This document shows, piece by piece, positions 44,651 to 53,969 of a stretch of DNA of 64,000 bases. The position numbers and the translations under genes are program-made. Location: contig JBOEHK010000006.1 in NCBI GenBank assembly GCA_050633885.1, positions 186,001 to 250,000 of the forward strand, read 5' to 3'. Below the pieces are notes generated by a model. That model saw only the letters and a program-made list of their open reading frames with translations, was not told the DNA's origin and did not search any database. The DNA is from JAWSVE01 sp050633885 (GTDB lineage: Bacteria; Pseudomonadota; Gammaproteobacteria; Pseudomonadales; Cellvibrionaceae). The stretch's first letter is position 1; each line of letters starts with the position of its first letter.

Positions 44651-45336
44651 GATGAGGATTCTAATTGTTTCAATGCGATGGATGCAGCTGCTTTTTCGGC
44701 TTGTCGTTTATTATTGGCAACAGTAATAATAGGCTCACGAAGCAAGCTGACTTTACAACTCACTGTAAATTGCTGCTCGTGAGCAGCACCTTCTGTCTGA
44801 ACTATTTCATATTCTGGTAGAGGAGCACCTCGGCCCTGCAAGTATTCTTGCAGTTGAGATTTTGCATCTTTTTGAGTTTCAGTCAGGTCAATTGATTTTA
44901 GTCTCGAAGAAAACCAGTTAAGTACTCGCTCTCGACACACTTCAAAATTAGAATTTGAATCTAGATAAATAGCTGCGAGTAAGGCTTCTACGGTATCGGC
45001 AAGAATAGAAGATCGACGATGCCCCCCACTCTTCATTTCGCCTTCACCCAAAATTAAGCAATCGCCAATACTAAATTCACGAGCAACTTCCGCCAACGTA
45101 TCTCCTTTTACAAGCTGCGCTCGCATTCGGCTAAGCTGGCCTTCTTTTGCTTGAGGGAATTGATGATACAGCGCTTCAGCAATGATTGTATTCAGTAAAG
45201 AATCACCGAGAAATTCTAGCCGTTCATTATTCGTGGCTCCGACGCTTCTATGAGTCAGAGCCTGCTGAAAAAAATGAAGGTTATTAAAGCGATAACCCAA
45301 AACCTTAATCAGTTTTTGCTGAGAAATATCATTCAT
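44647..45336 (-). CDS. rnc: Ribonuclease III
   Basis: 229 residues from ATG at 45336 (MNDISQQKLIKVLGYRFNN), which matches usual N-termini and overlaps the DUF4845 stop by 8 nt. Upstream in-frame starts at 45357 and 45399 have no better ribosome site. The catalytic signature NERLEFLGDSLLN is near residue 37. The C-terminal dsRNA-binding domain is DAKSQLQEYLQGRGAPLPEYEI followed by FTVSCKV and KQAEKAAASIALKQLE-like sequence. RNase III processes rRNA precursors and structured mRNAs. Confidence 0.95.
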   Translation of the reverse strand: MNDISQQKLIKVLGYRFNNLHFFQQALTHRSVGATNNERLEFLGDSLLNTIIAEALYHQFPQAKEGQLSRMRAQLVKGDTLAEVAREFSIGDCLILGEGEMKSGGHRRSSILADTVEALLAAIYLDSNSNFEVCRERVLNWFSSRLKSIDLTETQKDAKSQLQEYLQGRGAPLPEYEIVQTEGAAHEQQFTVSCKVSLLREPIITVANNKRQAEKAAASIALKQLESSS

Positions 45337-45742
45337 CTGCCGGCGTACAACACTCATAGGGTCGAGAACTATCAAACTGGTTTTTAAACGTTGTGACAAC
45401 TTCTATGTTGTAAAATAGCGGAACCCGTCGCTCGTAATTAAGATTGACGATGAATTTATTCTTAAATCGTTCTATTTTAATGTTGTTGGCTTCAGGGTTA
45501 CGAATATTGTTAACCATGTTGAAATTATTCAATTGAGATTTAATATCTCCATTTGAGACGCCCTCAAATCCTCCTTCAGGATTTTCTAGCTGCGAAAGAC
45601 TTTTCAAACTATTTTTCATGTAAATATTATCGGCATACAAAGGGATGACTTTAAAACCACACATCAAAAAAAATCCTGATGCCATCAATATAGCTAGCCA
45701 ACCAAGTGACGATATACCACGTTGTTTTTTGAGTGATTTCAT
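45329..45742 (-). CDS. DUF4845 domain membrane protein
   Basis: 137 residues. A single N-terminal membrane segment (LGWLAILMASGFFLMCGFKVIPLY) follows a basic GIS motif start (KKQRGISSLGWL), resembling a pilin-like N-terminus. The rest is outside the membrane. This matches the DUF4845 family, which gammaproteobacteria commonly carry between lepB and rnc. The function is unknown. Its stop overlaps the rnc start, so it is in the lep-rnc-era cluster. Confidence 0.85.
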   Translation of the reverse strand: MKSLKKQRGISSLGWLAILMASGFFLMCGFKVIPLYADNIYMKNSLKSLSQLENPEGGFEGVSNGDIKSQLNNFNMVNNIRNPEANNIKIERFKNKFIVNLNYERRVPLFYNIEVVTTFKNQFDSSRPYECCTPADE

Positions 45743-45880
45743 TTGATCTCTCCAACTTTTACAGTTCAGACTATTACAGTAAATAACGAATACTGATGGT
45801 GACTATATCTAGAGCCATATCTACGGCCACAAAATCTACAACCACAAATCTGCGGCCATAGGTTAATTTTCTCGCCAACC

Positions 45881-46801
45881 TTATTGAATACTACCTACGC
45901 GACCAAAACTAGGCAAACTCAACATTTTTTCCCAGTGCATCCATATTGCAAACGCTTTGCCTACAATTCTCTCTTCTGGAACAGCGCCCCAAACCCGACT
46001 ATCGGAACTATTATCGCGGTTATCTCCCATCATGAAATAATGCCCCTCAGGCACAACATAATCATCATTCCGACTTAGGTCACCAGGGACAACACACTTT
46101 CTCATTTGATGGACACGCTCACCCAGTGTTTCATTGACAACATGGTAGCTGCTATTAGCGCGTGCACAATGCTCTCTACGACTACTGGCACCTTCTGAAC
46201 GAACGAACTCTTGATTCATAACAGCACCGTTGATCGTCAACACATGATTGACATAAGAAATTTTATCTCCAGGCAAACCAATCACTCGCTTAATAAAATA
46301 TCGATCTTCATTTGGCGGGAAAAATACCATCACATCGCCACGCTTAGGATCACTGACATCAACCACTTTTGTTCTGATTACGGGTAAACGTATTCCATAA
46401 GTAAATTTATTTACTAAAATAAAATCACCTACTTCTAGCGTTGGAACCATAGACTCAGACGGAATTTGAAAAGGCTCAAGAATAAAAGACCGGAGCACAA
46501 GAACAATCGCTAGCACAGGAAAAAATGATTTTGCGTACTCAACTAATAATGGCTCTTGAGCTGCAACTGACCTTGCTTTTTCAAAGGCAGCTATTTGTTT
46601 TTGATCTTCGGCACTCGCCTCTGTAGACGCTTTTCCATCTTCGCTTTTTGATGGTGAGGCTTGAGAGACATGAGAAAATTGTTTTTCTACAGCTTGAATT
46701 TTTTCACGCCGGTTCTTAGAAAAAAACAACCAATCAAACAACCATATACCACCCGTTGTAAAAACAGCAATCACTAAAATTAGAGGGAAATTAATATCCA
46801 T
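45881..46801 (-). CDS. lepB: Signal peptidase I
   Basis: 306 residues, with an N-terminal membrane segment, a cytoplasmic loop rich in Lys/Glu/Ser, and a second membrane segment (FFPVLAIVLVLRSFILEPF). The catalytic Ser is in IPSESMVPTLEVGDFILVNKF. The catalytic Lys is in DRYFIKRVIGLPGDKI. GHYFMMGDNRDNSSDSRVWG is the box E motif. The enzyme cleaves signal peptides on the outer face of the inner membrane. It starts 38 nt after lepA. Confidence 0.97.
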   Translation of the reverse strand: MDINFPLILVIAVFTTGGIWLFDWLFFSKNRREKIQAVEKQFSHVSQASPSKSEDGKASTEASAEDQKQIAAFEKARSVAAQEPLLVEYAKSFFPVLAIVLVLRSFILEPFQIPSESMVPTLEVGDFILVNKFTYGIRLPVIRTKVVDVSDPKRGDVMVFFPPNEDRYFIKRVIGLPGDKISYVNHVLTINGAVMNQEFVRSEGASSRREHCARANSSYHVVNETLGERVHQMRKCVVPGDLSRNDDYVVPEGHYFMMGDNRDNSSDSRVWGAVPEERIVGKAFAIWMHWEKMLSLPSFGRVGSIQ

Positions 46802-46839
46802 TCTGCATAAAACCTTTCTTATTGTTTGACGCTATCTTT

Positions 46840-48639
46840 TTAACTATCCACTTTAAGTACAGCTAAAAATGCTTCTTGGGGTATTTCTACACGCCCTACT
46901 TGTTTCATTCGTTTCTTACCCGCTTTTTGCTTTTCTAGTAGCTTTTTCTTTCGAGTAATATCTCCGCCATAACATTTAGCTGTCACATTTTTTCGCAATG
47001 CTTTTACTGTGGAGCGAGCGACAATCTGTCCGCCTATTGCGGCTTGGATTGCAACATCAAACATTTGACGCTGAATAAGTTCAGCCATTTTTTCTACCAA
47101 CGAACGGCCCTTTGATTGCGCTAGGTCTTTATGGACGATTAAAGCGAGTGCATCCACTTTTTCACCGTTAATCAACACATCAAGTCTCACTAATTTAGCC
47201 GGTTCAAAATGCACAAAATTATAATCCAATGATGCAAACCCACGACTGACGGATTTCAATCGATCAAAAAAGTCCATGACGACTTCATTCATAGGTAAAA
47301 GATACTTAAGTGCAACCTGCCCACCTAAATATTGCATATCTTTTTGAACACCACGCTTTTCAACACACAAAGTAATCACTGGGCCTAAATAATCTTGAGG
47401 TACTAAAATATTCGCCTCAACAATAGGCTCTCGCATTTCAGCTATTGTGCCCGGATCGGGAAGCTTTGAAGGGTTATCGACACTAATCACCTCATCGTTA
47501 TTTTGTAGGACCTCATAAATAACCGTTGGCGCGGTGGTGATTAAATCTAAATTATATTCTCGTTCAAGTCGCTCTTGGATAATCTCCATATGTAGCATTC
47601 CCAGAAAACCACAGCGGAAACCAAACCCTAGCGCATCAGAACTTTCTGGTTCATAGAATAATGAAGCATCATTCAGAGTCAGTTTAGATAACGCTTCACG
47701 GAATGTTTCATAATCATCAGAACTAACAGGAAACATGCCCGCATACACTTGCGGTTTTACTTTTTTAAAACCTGGTAATGCATCAACATCTGGCGTTTTA
47801 CTATGAGTAATCGTATCCCCAACTGGAGCGCCATGAATATCTTTAATCCCTGCAACAATAAAGCCTACCTCTCCCGCCTTTAATTCTTTTCGCTTTAGCA
47901 GTTTTGGCGTAAAAACACCGACACTATCGACAACATGGGCTTTGCCTATCGACTTGGTAATAATTTTATCTTTAACATTTAAGGTACCGTTTTTAACACG
48001 AACCAATGACACAACACCTAAATAATTATCAAACCAAGAATCGATAATTAACGCTTGTAACGGGGCGTCGGCATCACCTTCTGGTGAAGGTACCTGCTCA
48101 ACGAGCCTCTCGAGAACCTCTTCCATTCCTAGACCGGACTTCGCACTGCACTGAACCGCATCCGTTGCATCGATGCCAATAATATCTTCTATTTCAGTAC
48201 TAACTCGTTCCGGCTCCGCTTGAGGTAAGTCCATTTTATTGAGGACAGGAATAACCTCTAAACCTTGCTCTATCGCCGTATAGCAATTAGCAACTGACTG
48301 GGCTTCTACGCCTTGAGCGGCATCTACAACTAATAACGCTCCTTCACAGGCAGATAGGGAGCGCGATACCTCATAAGAAAAATCCACGTGCCCAGGTGTG
48401 TCAATAAAATTAAGCTCGTAGGTGTTTCCATCTTTAGCCTTGTACTTTAAATGTACGCACTGGGCTTTGATGGTGATTCCACGTTCTCGCTCAATATCCA
48501 TTGAGTCCAACACTTGAGCGGCCATCTCTCGATCAGAAAGGCCACCACACATCTGAATGAAGCGATCAGCGATTGTGGACTTACCATGATCAATATGAGC
48601 GATGATTGAAAAGTTACGAATTAGGCTTAGGTCTGTCAC
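46840..48639 (-). CDS. lepA: Elongation factor 4 (LepA)
   Basis: 599 residues from a GTG start. The G domain has HIDHGKSTIADRF (G1), RGITIK (G2), DTPGHVDF (G3) and NKMDLP (G4). Later EF-G-like domains and the LepA-specific C-terminus (KCYGGDITRKKKLLEKQKAGKKRMKQ) are present. LepA back-translocates or rescues ribosomes and helps 30S assembly. The order lepA-lepB is conserved. Confidence 0.97.
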   Translation of the reverse strand: MTDLSLIRNFSIIAHIDHGKSTIADRFIQMCGGLSDREMAAQVLDSMDIERERGITIKAQCVHLKYKAKDGNTYELNFIDTPGHVDFSYEVSRSLSACEGALLVVDAAQGVEAQSVANCYTAIEQGLEVIPVLNKMDLPQAEPERVSTEIEDIIGIDATDAVQCSAKSGLGMEEVLERLVEQVPSPEGDADAPLQALIIDSWFDNYLGVVSLVRVKNGTLNVKDKIITKSIGKAHVVDSVGVFTPKLLKRKELKAGEVGFIVAGIKDIHGAPVGDTITHSKTPDVDALPGFKKVKPQVYAGMFPVSSDDYETFREALSKLTLNDASLFYEPESSDALGFGFRCGFLGMLHMEIIQERLEREYNLDLITTAPTVIYEVLQNNDEVISVDNPSKLPDPGTIAEMREPIVEANILVPQDYLGPVITLCVEKRGVQKDMQYLGGQVALKYLLPMNEVVMDFFDRLKSVSRGFASLDYNFVHFEPAKLVRLDVLINGEKVDALALIVHKDLAQSKGRSLVEKMAELIQRQMFDVAIQAAIGGQIVARSTVKALRKNVTAKCYGGDITRKKKLLEKQKAGKKRMKQVGRVEIPQEAFLAVLKVDS

Positions 48640-48837
48640 AGAAAATTAAACTTCTTTAAATTCAATAGGTTATTAACCTCTACTGAGGTTCGGTTGGCGC
48701 ACAGTCTACCGCATTTGTCTCTGGCTTTGGAGGCTTATTTTTAGGAAGGGATAAAGAGTATAAATAGTGTTTTAGTGGAATGGCAAAATCGACATGATTT
48801 TTAGTTTTTAGAAGATCTCGCCTCTACAGAATGAATC

Positions 48838-48886
48838 AAAAACACCCGCTTTTATGGGATTAATTCCGCTAAAGGCGGGTGTTAAT
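48838..48886 (-). terminator. Intrinsic terminator downstream of mucD
   Basis: AACACCCGC (48841-48849) and GCGGGTGTT (48875-48883) form a perfect 9-bp stem with a 25-nt loop. On the minus strand it is followed by T residues. It lies a few nt to 60 nt past the stop of the protease gene and separates it from lepA. Confidence 0.75.
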
Positions 48887-48894
48887 TTAGGTAC

Positions 48895-50292
48895 TCATTC
48901 TTCAATCATAATCGTTCTAAATGCTGGCTGCCCACGCCTATAAAAACGTATAGGTAAAAGACTTCGAGTAGGTAGCTGAGCTACAATTTTGTTGTAACTT
49001 CGCTGATCCGCAATGTCTTTAAAACCAAGCTGTACAATAACGTCGCCGCGCTGAAGCCCAGCAGTTTTTCCTGCTCCATCACCCCCAACACTCATAATGA
49101 TGACACCACCATTAATGCCAAGGCTCTTTCTCAGCTCTTGATCAGCTTCTTCAACAACGAGACCTAACCTATCAATATTTGGCGCTGATTTTTGAGTGTT
49201 AGTTGCGACAGGAATCCTAGCCGTCTTAGAATCGAGAATGCCAACGGTGACTTTTACCGCCTTCTCACGCCCTTCTCTCATCACAACAACAGGGACTGTA
49301 CTCTCAGGAGCAGTATCACCAACAACCGGCGGTAGATCTTTAGATGTATCAATAATGGCATTATTAAACTCCAAGATAATATCTCCAGGTCTTAATCCTG
49401 ATTTCTCTGCAGGACCATCCGGAGCGACATTTTGTATCAAAGCGCCTCTAGGCCTTTTAAGGCCAAATGCTTTCGCCAAATCTTTATCAACATCACCAAT
49501 GCTAACACCCAACCATCCACGGTCAACATGGCCTTTATCTTTTAACTGAGTAACAACCGACTCTGCTAGCCCCGAAGGTATTGCAAAAGACAGCCCCATG
49601 TAACCACCAGATCGCGTGTAAATTTGCGAATTTATCCCAACCACTTCGCCATCCAGGTTAAATAAAGGTCCGCCGGAATTTCCTGGGTTGATAGCGACAT
49701 CTGTTTGGATAAAAGGAACATAGGAGCCATTACTTCGATCCTGAATGCTTCGGCCAATTGCACTCACTATTCCTTGGCTCGCCGAAAAATCCATTCCAAA
49801 GGGTGAACCAATGGCTAAAACCCAATCCCCCACGCGTAAACTGTCTTCTTTCGCGAACTTTAAGAAAGGAAGTCTTTCGGCATCAATCTTTAAGAGCGCT
49901 AAATCAGAACGTGGATCAGCACCAACAATTTCCGCCGTATACTCTCGTCGATCAGTCATCCGCACAGTAATTTCATTAGCACCGTCGATAACATGATTAT
50001 TTGTTAAAACATATCCATCTTTCGAAATAATAAACCCAGAACCCATACCGCCCACATTTCGTTCCGGCATCTGGCGGGGGTCAAAATAACGGCGAAAGAA
50101 CTCGGGGATTTCTTGATCGTCAGGGATTCCTTGACGCGCGCCTCCCACTGTCGAGACCGTTGTGATCTTAACGACAGCCGGTGAGATATTTTCAATTAAA
50201 TCTGCAAACTCGGGGAGAGCTCCTCTCGCCATACTGGCTCCAGGAAACCACATGAACACAGAAAGAAAAACAGCGAACACTTTCAATCTCAT
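48895..50292 (-). CDS. mucD: Periplasmic serine endoprotease MucD (DegP/Do family)
   Basis: 465 residues with a signal peptide (VFAVFLSVFMWFPGASMA). The trypsin-like domain has the triad segments LTNNHVIDGA (His), SDLALLKID (Asp) and NPGNSGGPLFN (Ser). Two PDZ domains follow, starting around GWLGVSIGDVDKDLAKAFGL and LGLVVEEADQELRKSLGI. The protease degrades misfolded envelope proteins and in Pseudomonas restrains the AlgU stress pathway. It is the last gene of the sigma-E cluster, about 180 nt after rseC, with a terminator behind it. Confidence 0.94.
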   Translation of the reverse strand: MRLKVFAVFLSVFMWFPGASMARGALPEFADLIENISPAVVKITTVSTVGGARQGIPDDQEIPEFFRRYFDPRQMPERNVGGMGSGFIISKDGYVLTNNHVIDGANEITVRMTDRREYTAEIVGADPRSDLALLKIDAERLPFLKFAKEDSLRVGDWVLAIGSPFGMDFSASQGIVSAIGRSIQDRSNGSYVPFIQTDVAINPGNSGGPLFNLDGEVVGINSQIYTRSGGYMGLSFAIPSGLAESVVTQLKDKGHVDRGWLGVSIGDVDKDLAKAFGLKRPRGALIQNVAPDGPAEKSGLRPGDIILEFNNAIIDTSKDLPPVVGDTAPESTVPVVVMREGREKAVKVTVGILDSKTARIPVATNTQKSAPNIDRLGLVVEEADQELRKSLGINGGVIIMSVGGDGAGKTAGLQRGDVIVQLGFKDIADQRSYNKIVAQLPTRSLLPIRFYRRGQPAFRTIMIEE

Positions 50293-50475
50293 GAAAACTA
50301 CCTCTACATATACTATTTAATTCAAATCTTTTGATATTTAAAAAATCCAAGACCTAAATACTTTATCGTTCAACTCTTAGCTTTACAGCGCTTGTTTGCA
50401 CAGTGCTTATTATTTGTAATTCTCTAGACAACATACTTTTCAAAAAGTTAGCGGCTTTTAAAAAAATAGTCTTTT

Positions 50476-50931
50476 CTATACAGCGTTAGTTGTACTAATG
50501 AGCTCAACAATAACAGGCTGACTTCGTCGATCATTACTTTTAAATTTTGAAAACATCGACGCAAACAAGCCTCCAGCTATCAAACCTGTAATAGAAAACA
50601 AAACCGACAATCCTTCACTTTTAAAAACGGTATGAGCAAGAATGGCACCCGACAACATCAATACAATAGGCAAGCAATATAAAAGCAGCGAGCCTTTTAC
50701 AACAACATCCTCTGGAATGCCGACAGTAATTGAATCATTCACACTGATCGTATTGGGATCGCGACCATCCAGTAAAACACGAAGGTAAGATTGTTTTGCA
50801 GACCATTTTGCCAGCGTACTTTGTCCACAGCCTTTTTCTGCTGCACAAGTGCCACACGTAGACTGATTGATTGTTTCAACCCACACACTATCGTGATCTA
50901 CTGCAACTACTCGGCCAGATTCTTTCAGCAT
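50476..50931 (-). CDS. rseC: SoxR-reducing/RseC family protein (MucC)
   Basis: 151 residues. The N-terminal part has TCGTCAAEKGCGQSTL, the Cys-rich motif of RseC that may bind an iron-sulfur cluster. DSITVGIPEDVVVKGSLLLYCLPIVLMLSGAIL follows, and two membrane segments are seen (about 75-95 and 103-123). The family modulates sigma-E signalling and, in RsxC-type complexes, SoxR reduction. It follows mucB after 49 nt in the canonical operon order. Confidence 0.9.
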   Translation of the reverse strand: MLKESGRVVAVDHDSVWVETINQSTCGTCAAEKGCGQSTLAKWSAKQSYLRVLLDGRDPNTISVNDSITVGIPEDVVVKGSLLLYCLPIVLMLSGAILAHTVFKSEGLSVLFSITGLIAGGLFASMFSKFKSNDRRSQPVIVELISTTNAV

Positions 50932-50980
50932 ACCATTAAGCTAACCCCCGATATTGACAATATTTTTACCAAATAAAACG

Positions 50981-51940
50981 TTAACGCTTTTCAACACTTT
51001 CTGCAATTTTTTGAGCTGTCACCATTGGTATTTCACCTAGCACCGTGATACTAAACAGCGCTTGCTCCACCTTATGCTGTTTAATAAAAGCAGTCATTCC
51101 ACCCATTCGAGCTCTACCCTCTACAGCAGGAAATAGCCTGTTCGGGCCAATCACAATTGAAAACGAGCTAAGACCATCCGAATAAGTCAGCATGTTATCA
51201 TCACTACGGGTTTTACGAGCATTCAAAAACGTATACCCCGACGGCACCCAAGAGGCATTCCAAGAAAAGTCAGCACCACTCGGAAAACTTTCAGCCTTAT
51301 TCTCATTGTCCCTACATTCAATATGGGTGCCGGTCAAAGAAGTAGAACTGGAAGAACGGGGTAAAAGTTCTGTCTCATCGATGGAAATGCCAACTTCAAG
51401 ATCAACGAACTGAATTCTTTCTAATATTTTTTTTGTCGAGTCAATCATCAGCACCTGCAAAGGAAGAGACGTCAATTCATCAACATAAAACACATAACCG
51501 TAACGATGAGCATCTTTAGGTAAGACTTGTATTGTCAAAGCATCCCTTCCTGCAACTCGCCCTCTACCGGTAAGATGGTATAAATATTTTTCGGCTGAGT
51601 TTATTTGTGAATTAATGTCATCTGATATTCCTCTAAAAAATTGATCGCCTCGATTTAAACAATTTTTAGAAAATCCGGAGCGTAATATTTCTTTTTCACT
51701 TCCATTCAGTTTTTGTAATCTTTCATATTCTGCATCACCACGAACTTGGTGAATAATTTTATAATTATCCAGAACACCCCCAACCTCATAAGTAAATAAA
51801 CCTCGATAATTTAACTCATGAATGGAGCGAGACATTGCCCCTAGCAATTCACGCGCACGGTCATAACGCTCAGCAGAACTAAGCGTTGATGATAAGAAGG
51901 TACTAACGAAAAAAAGAAAGAATGTGAGTAAGCGGGCCAT
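50981..51940 (-). CDS. mucB: Sigma-E regulatory protein MucB (RseB)
   Basis: 319 residues, exported with an N-terminal signal (LLTFFLFFVSTFLSSTLSSAE). The LolA-like large domain begins ARELLGAMSRSIHELNYRGLFTYE, and the smaller domain contains PSGYTFLNARKTR and the MTAFIKQHKVEQALFSITVLGEIP end. RseB/MucB binds the periplasmic part of MucA and shields it from cleavage until envelope stress, probably by sensing lipopolysaccharide. It lies 79 nt after mucA. Confidence 0.92.
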   Translation of the reverse strand: MARLLTFFLFFVSTFLSSTLSSAERYDRARELLGAMSRSIHELNYRGLFTYEVGGVLDNYKIIHQVRGDAEYERLQKLNGSEKEILRSGFSKNCLNRGDQFFRGISDDINSQINSAEKYLYHLTGRGRVAGRDALTIQVLPKDAHRYGYVFYVDELTSLPLQVLMIDSTKKILERIQFVDLEVGISIDETELLPRSSSSTSLTGTHIECRDNENKAESFPSGADFSWNASWVPSGYTFLNARKTRSDDNMLTYSDGLSSFSIVIGPNRLFPAVEGRARMGGMTAFIKQHKVEQALFSITVLGEIPMVTAQKIAESVEKR

Positions 51941-52019
51941 GGATGCTCACCACCAAGGGAGGAAAACAAATAATAAAAAAGTAAACATGAGCCAGTATAA
52001 AACTGGCTAAACCTTACCG

Positions 52020-52814
52020 TTAACGATTAACTTCAACAGGCACTCGAGAATAGGGTAACAATCCGGCTCCAGAATGTTGTGCAGTGTTTGTCGCATGCTC
52101 TAACATTAACTGCTGAATGTACAACCTGACTCGCTCATCTTGTAATTGCTTCTGTTGTATTGTCGGAGAATAGCTCATAGATTGCTGGGGCAAACGGTTT
52201 TGTTGTGGTGACGCTAAGGAGTTAAACGTCCCCGCTACATTTTGTAAATCTACAACCGCGAAAGGACTATTATGAGGAACGGCATCAACGGTGTCTGCAA
52301 CAAGAGTCTCTGCAATGTTAGTTGTCTCAAAGCGTACATCTTTGTTAGAGGCGACAAACGATGGATCAGAACCACTACCTAGCAGATTAAATTGCTGTGA
52401 AGATAGTAAAACAACACTTGCAACACTGGCTGCAATAGCAAATCGCGCAACATTCGCTTTCCAAGAAGATTTAGAGCTTTCTAAAACCGCTGTACCGGGC
52501 GCGCCAACACTTAAACTATCTCGCTCTTCTTGGGATTGATTAAGCTCACTGTGACCGCGAACGGTTTGTTGTTGGTCGGAAACATCCAAGCCCAAGACTG
52601 CATCTCTAACCGCATCAGAAATATCAACACCAGCCACAGCCACTTCACCCTTCATCGCAGTACGGGCTAATTGATAACGGTGCCATCTTGCGCGAACACT
52701 AGGATCTCTTTCTGACTCAGACAGGATTCGATGCAATTCTAATTCAGATGCTTCGTTATCCACCAAAGCCGATAGAGATTCATAAAGATGCTGTTGTTTT
52801 GAACCGTCAGACAT
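52020..52814 (-). CDS. mucA: Anti-sigma-E factor MucA (RseA)
   Basis: 264 residues. The N-terminal cytoplasmic domain (LYESLSALVDNEASELELHRIL and RDPSVRARWHRYQLARTAMKGE) is the sigma-binding RseA-N domain. A membrane segment is at about 125-142 (ARFAIAASVASVVLLSS). The periplasmic part, Gln/Ser/Pro-rich, ends in the MucA C-terminal domain (QQQ-LQDERVRLYIQQLMLEHA). Proteolysis at the membrane releases the sigma factor. It is 95 nt downstream of rpoE. Confidence 0.93.
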   Translation of the reverse strand: MSDGSKQQHLYESLSALVDNEASELELHRILSESERDPSVRARWHRYQLARTAMKGEVAVAGVDISDAVRDAVLGLDVSDQQQTVRGHSELNQSQEERDSLSVGAPGTAVLESSKSSWKANVARFAIAASVASVVLLSSQQFNLLGSGSDPSFVASNKDVRFETTNIAETLVADTVDAVPHNSPFAVVDLQNVAGTFNSLASPQQNRLPQQSMSYSPTIQQKQLQDERVRLYIQQLMLEHATNTAQHSGAGLLPYSRVPVEVNR

Positions 52815-52909
52815 ACAGATATTTACCTTTTGCTTGATCCGTTAAACTGTTAAAAAATATCGATACTAAATAATGCCAATTAGGACAGACTAAAATACTG
52901 AATGTTTCA

Positions 52910-53722
52910 TTAGCGGATAGAAACTTTTCCATCCATTAATATTTGAACTTGTTTATCAATCGCTTCACGTGCACGGAAAATTCTCGAACGAACTGTTCCC
53001 ATCGGGCAATCCATGACTTCGGCTATTTCCTCGTAGCTTAAGCCTTCAAATTCCCTGAGTGTCACCGCCGTTTTCAAGTCCTCCGGCAGCCCATCAATTG
53101 TGTCATTAACGACTGACTGGAGTTCATCTCTGAAATACAAATTTTCTGGTGTATCTTGATCTTTTAATACGTCACTGCCGCTATAAAACTCCGCATCTTC
53201 CATCTCAACATCGCTTGCTGGAGGACGGCGGCTTCGGGAAACTAAATGATTTTTTGCTGTATTAATCGCGATGCGGTATAGCCACGTATAAAATGCACTA
53301 TCACCACGAAAATTGCCTAAAGCACGGTAAGCCTTGATAAACGCTTCTTGAGCGACATCATGTACTTCAGCATTGTCTCGAACAAAACGACTGATAATAG
53401 CGAGTATTTTATGCTGGTACTTTATGACCAAAAGGTCAAAGGCACGTTTGTCTCCCTTTTGAACGCGCTCTACCAACTGCTGATCTGTTTCTTGCGCTGA
53501 CGGCGCTACCATTTCCCCGCTCCCCAAAACTTCTTCTTTTTTAGCTATTTGGCTATTTGTATGGTTTTTCACTGAATGTTGATGAAGAGGCTGTTTTACA
53601 ACTTTTCCTGCATTCAGTTGTTGGACATTATCAGTCAATTGAGTAGAACTCTCTACCAAAGAAGACTTTGTTAGCGATTTTTTTGGATCCGCAACAAGAC
53701 AAACAGAGTCATTTCCTATCAT
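52910..53722 (-). CDS. rpoE: Sigma factor RpoE (AlgU) with N-terminal extension
   Basis: 270 residues from ATG at 53722, or 200 from ATG at 53512. The core is classical sigma-E: QLVERVQKGDKRAFDLLVIK (region 2.1), VRDNAEVHDVAQEAFIKAYRAL, FRGDSAFYTWLYRIAINTAKNHL (2.3-2.4) and LPEDLKTAVTLREFEGLSYEEIAEVM (region 4). Family length is about 190, matching the inner start, which has GGGGA upstream. The outer start follows AGGGGAAGG at 5-6 nt spacing, and a sigma-E-type promoter lies about 85 nt before it. The frame stays open with no stop for at least 70 extra codons. The start therefore remains undecided; I list the longer form. Confidence 0.88.
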   Translation of the reverse strand: MIGNDSVCLVADPKKSLTKSSLVESSTQLTDNVQQLNAGKVVKQPLHQHSVKNHTNSQIAKKEEVLGSGEMVAPSAQETDQQLVERVQKGDKRAFDLLVIKYQHKILAIISRFVRDNAEVHDVAQEAFIKAYRALGNFRGDSAFYTWLYRIAINTAKNHLVSRSRRPPASDVEMEDAEFYSGSDVLKDQDTPENLYFRDELQSVVNDTIDGLPEDLKTAVTLREFEGLSYEEIAEVMDCPMGTVRSRIFRAREAIDKQVQILMDGKVSIR

Positions 53723-53805
53723 AATTGCCCTTCCCCTATGATCAATCACCAGAACCCTAACAAGTTAAAGCCGGCTCATACTTCTTTTAATTAATCGTTA
53801 GGAAA

Positions 53806-53832
53806 ATAGACCATTAAGAAATAATAAAGTTC
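53806..53832 (-). promoter_or_regulatory. Sigma-E-type promoter of rpoE
   Basis: On the minus strand GAACTT (-35), a 16-nt spacer, then TCTAT (-10; consensus TCTGA/TCTRA). The -35 matches the sigma-E consensus exactly and the spacing is right. It lies about 84-110 nt upstream of the ATG at 53722. This implies autoregulation of the sigma factor. Confidence 0.65.
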
Positions 53833-53969
53833 AAACCATAGAGCCCATTGGTTGCAAAGTGACCGCCCAACAGAGACTGATAGTCCGCGCTTGTATATAC
53901 TCTCTCATTGACTAAAGCTTAGGCTTATTACTTTTTCAACCTCTTTTTCAAACCTTAGACCTTATTCTT

